A stretch of 12,068 nucleotides of DNA from Fidelibacterota bacterium TMED108 (GTDB lineage Bacteria > Fidelibacterota > Marinisomatia > Marinisomatales > TCS55). The number at the start of each line of letters is the position of its first letter. Position 1 is the first letter of the stretch. The DNA lies in the NCBI GenBank assembly GCA_002172545.1, contig NHFJ01000020.1, positions 62,446-74,513 of the forward strand, in the 5' to 3' direction. Both the position numbers and the translations under genes were made by a program. The notes below the pieces were generated by a model. The model was given only the letters and a program-made list of their open reading frames with translations. It was not told the origin of the DNA and made no database searches. Positions 6,819-12,068 of the stretch are shown here, one piece after another.

Positions 6819-9800
6819 TTATTTTTTGTATAGCTGGTCATTCATATTGCGTACGCGACCAGAGAGATTTTTAATAATTGCTTCCATGATGTCTCCATGG
6901 CTTCCCATCACCTCATAAAAACCTTCTTGTTCTATTTTAAATAGAGTTGTTTCTTCCACTGCCGTTACATCTGCTGAGCGAGGCTCTCCATCAAGCAATG
7001 CCATATCGCCGATACAACTTCCTTCTCCCATGCGGGTAATTTCTGTATCTCCTTTGTGAATCTTCACATTGCCATTAACAACAATAAATAAAGAGTCACC
7101 GAATTCGCCTTCTTCAATAATAGGGTCGTCTTTTTCGCAACGAACCTCTTCCGTTATCTGAGCAACTCGGGATAGATTTTCCGCAGGTATTGATTTAAAT
7201 AAATCAACAGACTTTAGGATAATAGTTTTTTCTAATGTTGAATACATGCCCAACTCATAGCTGTCTAATTTAAAACGTTCCAGAGGAATGTCATCGACAT
7301 TCAGAATATTTTTTTCGGAAGACCGTTTTATTATTTCACAGTTACCTTTTGAATTGGGAACCTTATTCCAATCAATTGATCCCATCAGTTCATCTTTATT
7401 AGAGTTAATCATATAATCTAAAGATATTATCGATTCCCATTTATTTGGTGAATGCAGAAATGAGGCAAGCTCATCATCGAGTTTTGAAGGTAAGTCATTA
7501 AAATGTGTTGTGCCTATTTCGCTTCTTTCTTCAATTGGTATTTCTTCAATCAACGGATTGATTATACTTCTTTGATCTTTGTTAAAAATATTCTCAAAAA
7601 ATTCGAGTAAAAATGGAAGTTTTCCGGGATCACCTGATTTGATAATCTGTATGTAGGTTTCAATGGGAGTATTTGGTTTATTCATTACCCCAAGCTTTAA
7701 AAGGGAGGGTAGCGTATTTTGAATCTCATTATTAAGATGATCTACCATCAGCGTCTGATTTTTATCATCCGGAAGTAATTTTTTACACTCATTCATTGTA
7801 TAAAGTTTTTTAGCAATCTTTTGTATTTCAGATGAAGTAGCATCCAGCTCTTCTTCGCTAAGATCGTTATTTCGCGCACAAACTAAAAGTGAATCCACGA
7901 CTTCATTGTAGATGTCTTGATCAGAGTGATTAAGCTGTTTTATTAGCAGATTAACCGATGAATATTCTCGTAATGTTTTGATAATTCCTAACCTCAGACT
8001 TCTGCTTAAATCCTCACTTAGCAATAGTTTTTCAAAATGAGCAACAATCACATCATCAGAATATTGTTTAAGTGTTTGTCGTGCTTGAATCAAAGTTTTA
8101 TGATTGCCCAGATTTGAAATGATTGCCGAAATTAAATTATCACCTAATCTTTTTTCAGCAATTTGAAGTGAAGCGTTACTGACAATTGGACTCTCAGATT
8201 CTAAGAATTGAATTAATTTTGATTCGGGTAATATATCGTTGTTATTTTCAAGCCTCTTTATAGCATTCACTTTTGTTTGTTCATCGCTGCTTTCGAGCGC
8301 ATCGTTCAATATTGATTTTGCCTTATCTTGTGATCCAGTATCTATATCAATTATTGCAGCAGCAGCAGCAGCGCTAAGCTCTTTTGATTCACTGCCTAGC
8401 AATTCTTCAAGGTCGCTTTGGATTTCTGTTAATCTCCTTTTTCCAGATATGACAATGGCCTCAGCAGATACTTCATCCTTCTTTTCTATTGCATCAATAA
8501 GTTCAGTATTTGAAATAATATCCTCTTCATCCCACGCAAGGTTTAAAATTCGCTTTCGTACATTCGTGCTTGAATGTCTAAAAAGGCTAGTTATAGTGTT
8601 TCGCCATGGGTGAAGTGGGAGCCCTTCAATAATTTCAAAGGCAAAGAGCTGCTTCATTTCATTGTTTGAGGACAGCGTTTCTTCAATAGTTTTTACCATT
8701 GCTGCATCCTGAACATCTACGTTCAACTCCTCAAAGTCTATTTGACGTTTTGAGATGGCAGTTTCTAGCTGCTTTATATACCCATTTTTTACTCGAAAAG
8801 AAGTCAATACCCATAAAAATATCGCCCCTAGCGATACGAAGCTTAAGGTTTGAAGTGCTACAAATTTGGCAAGAAGAAAAGTAGTGATTCCCCCAAAACC
8901 TTCCGCTATGGACTTAATGGTGCCGCTAATTTGCGGTTTGAGTGTTCTCCTAGTTTCGGCGGGAACTGGTAGCCAAAGCAGCTCCATAGATGAGCCAAAT
9001 ATTGTGAACTTAAATGTTTGATCAGAGTATTTGGCTACGGTCGCACTAAATAAAACAGGGGCCAATATAAATGATACCGATCCCATAACTAGAAAAAACG
9101 GTAACATAAGCAACCCAAATAGAATACCAAAACGTGATAAAACGGGACCTGTAATGAAGAACTGCATCACAATTGAACTCGCGCCAGATATTGCATAGAA
9201 TAAGCCAAAGAACGCTACCAGTTTACCTTCATCTGGGTATGTATCACTTGCAATCATTTTAAATTGATAATCAACGAGAACAGTAACAATTCCGGAAAGA
9301 GCAATGATACTTGCAATGCCGATAATAAAAGGATCTTTCTCTTTTTTTGATTTGACTGTATTTTGTTTTGGTTTGGATTTTTGATCGGAATCTGTCTTAA
9401 TATAATTCATACTTAGCAATCCAAAAAGGAATGCTATTAACATGAATCCAGATGAAAGATAAAGCAATTCATCGGTTCCAAATGCATTCACAAATGGCCT
9501 CAAATTCATCCCTATTAGCATAACAGCGAATGAACCACCACCAGCTATGATGCCAAACAATCTCTTTGCTTGTTGTGGTTGAAAAGATTCAGCAGCGAAT
9601 GCCCAAAATTGAATTAAAGCGATTGCTACTACTATCTCAACCCATACGTATATAGCCGGAATCACCCATCCACTTATAAGGGACTGAGAAAAAATGAAGG
9701 AAAAACAAAAAATAGATGTCGTTAAAATGAACATTAATTTTGGAGCAAGTTTTTTTGCGAGCTTTGTGTAGCCACTAAGGATAGGAGCGATAGCTATCGC

Positions 9801-9977
9801 TACGACTAAAAACATTAGAGGAAGAATCGATTTTTCAAACCTACTTAAAAAATATGCATCCTTCGCAGTTTTAGCAGTTAAGCCCATTGCTATTGTGAAG
9901 AATGAAAAAAGGAAAAAAGTTAAGACCATTTTCCCTTCTCCGGGTTTGATATTGATTAATTTTCTAATAAACTTCAA
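6819..9977 (-). CDS. NTT-type nucleotide-transporter-like protein with HEAT repeats and cNMP-binding domain
   Basis: Residues about 15-395 are a 12-helix membrane domain of the ATP/ADP translocase (NTT, TLC) family, with its marks K-P-G-E-G-K at 11-16, T-A-K-x-x-K-D-A-Y-F-L near 34-44 and A-K-R-L-F-G near 137-142. The cytosolic part begins near 400. HEAT-like helical repeats, rich in Ala, Leu and Ser, cover about 435-700; 730-910 is helical but not recognised. A cyclic-nucleotide-binding domain spans about 923-1045, with G-x-F-G-D-S-L-F at 957-964 and a phosphate cassette I-G-D991-M-A-L-L-D-G-E-P-R1000-S-A, where Asp replaces the usual Glu but Arg is kept. Substrate and ligand are unknown; a transporter gated by cNMP is an inference. 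The start is TTG at 9977, sharing TTGA with the upstream stop; the next Met (residue 17) would cut off the conserved N-terminus. Related fusions exist in free-living bacteria. Confidence 0.88.
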   Translation of the reverse strand: MKFIRKLINIKPGEGKMVLTFFLFSFFTIAMGLTAKTAKDAYFLSRFEKSILPLMFLVVAIAIAPILSGYTKLAKKLAPKLMFILTTSIFCFSFIFSQSLISGWVIPAIYVWVEIVVAIALIQFWAFAAESFQPQQAKRLFGIIAGGGSFAVMLIGMNLRPFVNAFGTDELLYLSSGFMLIAFLFGLLSMNYIKTDSDQKSKPKQNTVKSKKEKDPFIIGIASIIALSGIVTVLVDYQFKMIASDTYPDEGKLVAFFGLFYAISGASSIVMQFFITGPVLSRFGILFGLLMLPFFLVMGSVSFILAPVLFSATVAKYSDQTFKFTIFGSSMELLWLPVPAETRRTLKPQISGTIKSIAEGFGGITTFLLAKFVALQTLSFVSLGAIFLWVLTSFRVKNGYIKQLETAISKRQIDFEELNVDVQDAAMVKTIEETLSSNNEMKQLFAFEIIEGLPLHPWRNTITSLFRHSSTNVRKRILNLAWDEEDIISNTELIDAIEKKDEVSAEAIVISGKRRLTEIQSDLEELLGSESKELSAAAAAAIIDIDTGSQDKAKSILNDALESSDEQTKVNAIKRLENNNDILPESKLIQFLESESPIVSNASLQIAEKRLGDNLISAIISNLGNHKTLIQARQTLKQYSDDVIVAHFEKLLLSEDLSRSLRLGIIKTLREYSSVNLLIKQLNHSDQDIYNEVVDSLLVCARNNDLSEEELDATSSEIQKIAKKLYTMNECKKLLPDDKNQTLMVDHLNNEIQNTLPSLLKLGVMNKPNTPIETYIQIIKSGDPGKLPFLLEFFENIFNKDQRSIINPLIEEIPIEERSEIGTTHFNDLPSKLDDELASFLHSPNKWESIISLDYMINSNKDELMGSIDWNKVPNSKGNCEIIKRSSEKNILNVDDIPLERFKLDSYELGMYSTLEKTIILKSVDLFKSIPAENLSRVAQITEEVRCEKDDPIIEEGEFGDSLFIVVNGNVKIHKGDTEITRMGEGSCIGDMALLDGEPRSADVTAVEETTLFKIEQEGFYEVMGSHGDIMEAIIKNLSGRVRNMNDQLYKK
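8356..8370. repeat. five-unit GCA trinucleotide run
   Basis: Five perfect GCA copies, read on the coding (minus) strand as TGC-phased Ala codons, lie in the polyalanine stretch near residues 535-541 of the HEAT region. It is a short, possibly slippage-prone run inside a helix and is noted only as a sequence fact. Confidence 0.8.
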
Positions 9978-10519
9978 TTTAAAATCTGTTTTGTTTGGTC
10001 AATAAGGCTTATAGAATAGTTAAAGTTTTGACTATTCCAAAACTCGATGAATACACTCGCAAACAGACTAACCATAACTAATATTAGCAATAAAAATACA
10101 AGCGTCACAATGAACAGCGCTCCATTTATTAAAAAATACCGCTGTATCTGATCAATAGCAATTTGAAAGCTTTTGCTATCTGAATTACTTTCAGCGAATT
10201 CCAGATGATTTGCTGCTATAGTTAATTTTGTTCCCATGAAAATCGTTACAACACCCATTATAACAGTTGGTATGGAAAGAATAAAAATTGTTAAACAGTA
10301 GATTATTCCTGTGACAATATTCATGATTCCAACAAACCTTGTCCATTTTTTTAATCTTTCAATCATTAACCTACCCTCAACATTTAACTCAAAGCTTAGT
10401 TTGGGCTCTTTTGCTTTTCTAGGCATTCTTTTTTTAGGAGAAGCTTTTTTAGTTTCAACCTTTTTCGCGAGAACTTTTTTTACAGTAGTTTTTCTAGATG
10501 TCTTTTTTTGTTTAGCCAT
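9974..10519 (-). CDS. DUF5362-like membrane protein with Lys/Arg-rich N-terminal tail
   Basis: The first 40 residues are strongly basic (Lys, Arg, Thr, Ala and Pro; histone-H1-like composition) and have no signal peptide, so the tail should be cytoplasmic, where it could bind nucleic acid or acidic lipids. Residues about 45-165 resemble DUF5362-type small membrane proteins: an amphipathic stretch, then hydrophobic segments at about 62-80, 83-98 and 130-157, with a short loop carrying A-N-H-L-E. The family has no known function. The ATG at 10519 is preceded by an A/T run without a Shine-Dalgarno sequence. The stop TGA overlaps the TTG start of the NTT fusion gene (TTGA, 9974-9977), so the two are translationally coupled and probably act in the same process. 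The family call is from memory of its pattern and is moderate; the coding call is firm. Confidence 0.8.
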   Translation of the reverse strand: MAKQKKTSRKTTVKKVLAKKVETKKASPKKRMPRKAKEPKLSFELNVEGRLMIERLKKWTRFVGIMNIVTGIIYCLTIFILSIPTVIMGVVTIFMGTKLTIAANHLEFAESNSDSKSFQIAIDQIQRYFLINGALFIVTLVFLLLILVMVSLFASVFIEFWNSQNFNYSISLIDQTKQILN

Positions 10520-10552
10520 TATTTATTTTTTAATGAAGATTTTGTAATTATC

Positions 10553-10569
10553 TTACAATATTATTGCAA
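10553..10569. promoter_or_regulatory. 17-bp near-palindrome, possible operator
   Basis: TTACAATA-T-TATTGCAA has one mismatch between its 8-base arms. It begins 34 bases upstream of the DUF5362-like gene, where a dimeric regulator could act. TTGTAA at 10542-10547 also forms an inverted pair with its left arm. There is no recognised regulator for this sequence. Confidence 0.35.
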
Positions 10570-10612
10570 CAAAGTTATCCGTGAATTAATAGAATCACAA
10601 GCATCCAACTAC

Positions 10613-10639
10613 ATAATAAATTTTAATAATATTTATTAT
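10613..10639. repeat. 9-bp inverted repeat in divergent intergenic region
   Basis: ATAATAAAT (10613-10621) and ATTTATTAT (10631-10639) are perfect inverted copies around a 9-base loop. They contain only A and T, so chance formation is quite likely. It could be a binding site, or a bend or melting element between the two divergent operons. Confidence 0.4.
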
Positions 10640-10665
10640 TGAAATCTCTTAATCAAAGTGTTTAC

Positions 10666-10690
10666 TTTACAATATCAATTAGTTTACAAT
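10666..10690 (+). promoter_or_regulatory. direct repeat TTTACAAT with promoter-like spacing
   Basis: TTTACAAT occurs at 10666-10673 and 10683-10690, a 17-base period. TACAAT at 10685-10690 matches a -10 at 5/6, with TTTACT at 10661-10666 as a weak -35 (18-base spacer). This would start transcription close to the ATG at 10699, giving a leaderless or nearly leaderless mRNA. TATAGT at 10691-10696 is an alternative -10 that would start inside the codons of that frame. Confidence 0.3.
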
Positions 10691-10698
10691 TATAGTAT

Positions 10699-11250
10699 AT
10701 GTTTTCCGAGAAAAATGTGATAAACGCAATCTTAAATATAAATTACATTAACAATTTAGCGAAAAAATTGACTCGCTTTATATTAGCATCTTTAATTGTT
10801 ATGCTTGCTTTTATATCTTGCGAAGATGCGAGCAATATTTTGGTAACGGAAAAAGAAGCCAAGACAAGTAACGGTAGATTTGAATTATCTCTTAAAATTG
10901 ATCCAGATATTGTTTATTCAAATAGCAGTACAAAACTAATCACCTCTATAAGGCGCTCAGTTCATAAAGATTCGCTTGGATCTAACGAGCCAGTTATGAA
11001 GGTAAGTATGGGTGCAATTGGTGGAACTCTTGATCAGCATGCTGAAGTTTATTCTTATACTTATAATGGCGTAATATATTACGAAAATGAAATAGTTTCT
11101 GTAAATATTGCTGATAGTATTAATGCGGTATGGGAGGGATTGGCTTTTTTCCTTCCTTCATTGCCCCTTAAAGATTCTGGTCATATTTCAGCAGTTTTTG
11201 ATGGAATGAATTTGACCTTACCCATTAAACTGGTTGCCACCCCAGAATGA
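10699..11250 (+). CDS. putative lipoprotein encoded upstream of secretin
   Basis: I recognise no family. A hydrophobic stretch at residues about 27-40 ends in A-F-I-S-C41-E-D, an imperfect lipobox, so the mature protein probably begins at Cys41 and is lipid-anchored; D43 sits just after C41. The remaining 140 residues look all-beta (alternating hydrophobic and polar positions, Tyr-rich strands near 118-130, a G-H-I-S-A-V-F-D-G stretch near 161-169), like a single Ig-like sandwich. With ATG at 10699 the region before the hydrophobic stretch is about 25 residues long, unusual for a lipoprotein. TTG at 10768 would give a normal n-region (M-T-R). Neither start has a Shine-Dalgarno sequence. The stop overlaps the secretin start (ATGA, 11247-11250), so a role in assembling or anchoring the secretin, like a pilotin, is a reasonable inference, with no sequence similarity to support it. 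Confidence 0.75.
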   Translation: MFSEKNVINAILNINYINNLAKKLTRFILASLIVMLAFISCEDASNILVTEKEAKTSNGRFELSLKIDPDIVYSNSSTKLITSIRRSVHKDSLGSNEPVMKVSMGAIGGTLDQHAEVYSYTYNGVIYYENEIVSVNIADSINAVWEGLAFFLPSLPLKDSGHISAVFDGMNLTLPIKLVATPE

Positions 11251-12068
11251 CAAAAAAAATATTAACGTTAATTTTAATATTATCTTGCTCTTTTTCACAG
11301 CAAAAACCACCCCCTTCATCTCAAAAATCTAATTTTAGTAGCAATTCAAACTCCCTTAGAGATTTGGATTATGAAGTTGTAAAGTTGAGCTATATTCAGA
11401 CCGATCGATCGCTAGCTATACTAAAGACAATGGGCTATACCGTTGTAGAGTTCAGGTCTGGAAAAGGCGAGATACCGGGAGAAAGTAACTTTACCCCAGT
11501 TTACTCAAATAAAATAAACAATCTGAATGCTCCTGGAGTATTACCGATAATTATTAAAATTCCTGATACACAAACAATTTCACTTGTTTCAAAAAGTAAG
11601 TCAAAGTCATCAAGTAAAAAATCTGCTTTAGGTGTCGATCTTGGCGGGGTGGTATTAGATAATACTACTAGCGGTGAACCTATGCAACGTCTTCTAGTTG
11701 GGTACAGGTCATCTGATATGCGTCCGCTTGCCCAATTACTTGATTTGCTTGCAAACAAAATAGATGTTCCAGCGAGTCAAGTTGCTATTGAAGCGCTAGT
11801 AATTGAACTAAATAGAGATAATTTAAGTGAATTAGGAGTAGACTTTTCAGCTGCAGGTTCTGGTGTTACCGCTGATTTTCCTCCTCCTCAAGGTGGGTCT
11901 ATTTCACCTTTCACAGTTGTTCTTGATAGAACATTATTGGGAAGTGGAGCAAACTTTAGAGCAAATATCGATGCGCTTGTTAGTAAAAAACTAGCTACAA
12001 TTAAATCTAAACCCTCTGCTTTGGTGCTTGATGGTAGACAAACACGGATTCAAGTAGGACAGCAAATT
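11247..12068 (+). CDS. secretin family outer-membrane channel protein (GspD/PilQ type), N-terminal part
   Basis: Secretins form large multimeric outer-membrane pores for type II secretion, type IV pili or related systems. The frame is open from ATG at 11247 to the right edge (274 codons), so the C-terminus is missing. A signal peptide (1-17, ending S-F-S before Q18) is followed by a Pro/Ser/Gln linker. A small N-domain spans about 42-112 (V-V-K-L-S-Y-I-Q pattern), then a Lys/Ser-rich loop at 115-126. A second N-like segment (R-L-L-V-G-Y-R-S-S-D-M, about 148-172) leads into the secretin core: Q178-V-A-I-E-A-L-V-I-E-L at 178-188, S-E-L-G-V-D-F near 194-200, N-I-D-A-L near 240-244, K-S-K-P-S-A near 253-258, and L-D-G-R-Q-T-R-I-Q-V-G near 261-271. 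The region before the core (about 175 residues) is short for GspD or PilQ, so fewer N-domains are present. The system served cannot be told from this part. Confidence 0.88.
   Translation, partial: MTKKILTLILILSCSFSQQKPPPSSQKSNFSSNSNSLRDLDYEVVKLSYIQTDRSLAILKTMGYTVVEFRSGKGEIPGESNFTPVYSNKINNLNAPGVLPIIIKIPDTQTISLVSKSKSKSSSKKSALGVDLGGVVLDNTTSGEPMQRLLVGYRSSDMRPLAQLLDLLANKIDVPASQVAIEALVIELNRDNLSELGVDFSAAGSGVTADFPPPQGGSISPFTVVLDRTLLGSGANFRANIDALVSKKLATIKSKPSALVLDGRQTRIQVGQQI

Noticed and set aside
6812..6821. Bidirectional terminator between the convergent genes
   Set aside because: The stops are only 4 bases apart and no inverted repeat is visible there, so any terminator must lie within the coding ends; I could not identify one.
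8239..8613. Open frame of 124 codons on the plus strand, Ser- and Phe-rich
   Set aside because: It is exactly antisense to the HEAT region of the NTT fusion, whose frame is far longer and has recognisable domains. The Ser/Phe-rich composition is what the reverse strand of Glu/Lys/Ala codons gives.
10311..10547. Plus-strand open frame of 78 codons
   Set aside because: Antisense to the basic tail of the DUF5362-like gene. The Phe/Leu-rich sequence is the mirror of Lys/Arg codons.

Overview
The window is AT-rich (about 35-38% GC by eye) and comes from a Gram-negative bacterium with lipopolysaccharide. I infer a member of the FCB superphylum, with marine Marinimicrobia (SAR406) or a Bacteroidota-like relative as best guess. 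The reasons are an LptD of the long Bacteroidota-like form, a Gln at the predicted +1 position after signal-peptide cleavage in four exported proteins, mixed use of Shine-Dalgarno signals, and a nucleotide-transporter-like protein fused to HEAT repeats and a cyclic-nucleotide domain. No insertion sequence, CRISPR array, phage gene or rRNA is visible. No gene-free stretch exceeds about 180 bases.

Layout. (1) 1-3329, minus: a very long lptD-like gene whose C-terminus runs off the left edge; it has an uninterrupted frame of 1109 codons. (2) 3330-3485: divergent promoter region. (3) 3486-4799, plus: a probable three-gene unit (FKBP-type prolyl-isomerase lipoprotein, an unrecognised membrane-anchored protein, a MAPEG membrane protein), followed by a tRNA-Thr(CGU) at 4823-4895. 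(4) 4934-5575, minus: a signal-peptide-bearing YidD-like domain joined to a C-terminal membrane domain. It is divergent, with almost no spacer, from (5) 5596-6814, plus: an exported metallophosphatase-fold protein with altered metal-ligand motifs, overlapping a small two-TM protein with an 11-residue repeat. (6) 6819-10519, minus: a DUF5362-like membrane protein with a Lys-rich tail, coupled by a 4-base overlap to a 1052-residue NTT-HEAT-cNMP fusion that starts at TTG. (7) 10520-10698: a divergent regulatory region with a cluster of TTACAA-type motifs. (8) 10699-12068, plus: a putative lipoprotein coupled by ATGA to the N-terminal 274 codons of a secretin-family outer-membrane channel, which runs off the right edge.

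How it fits together. Much of the window concerns the envelope: LPS insertion (LptD), periplasmic folding (FKBP), a secretin channel with a candidate accessory lipoprotein, and several exported or membrane proteins of unknown role. The most unusual items are the secreted YidD-like fusion, the metallophosphatase-fold protein with substituted metal ligands, and the NTT-HEAT-cNMP gene coupled to a DUF5362-like partner. None can be called a proven new system from sequence alone. All family assignments come from reading motifs by eye; no database search was run.
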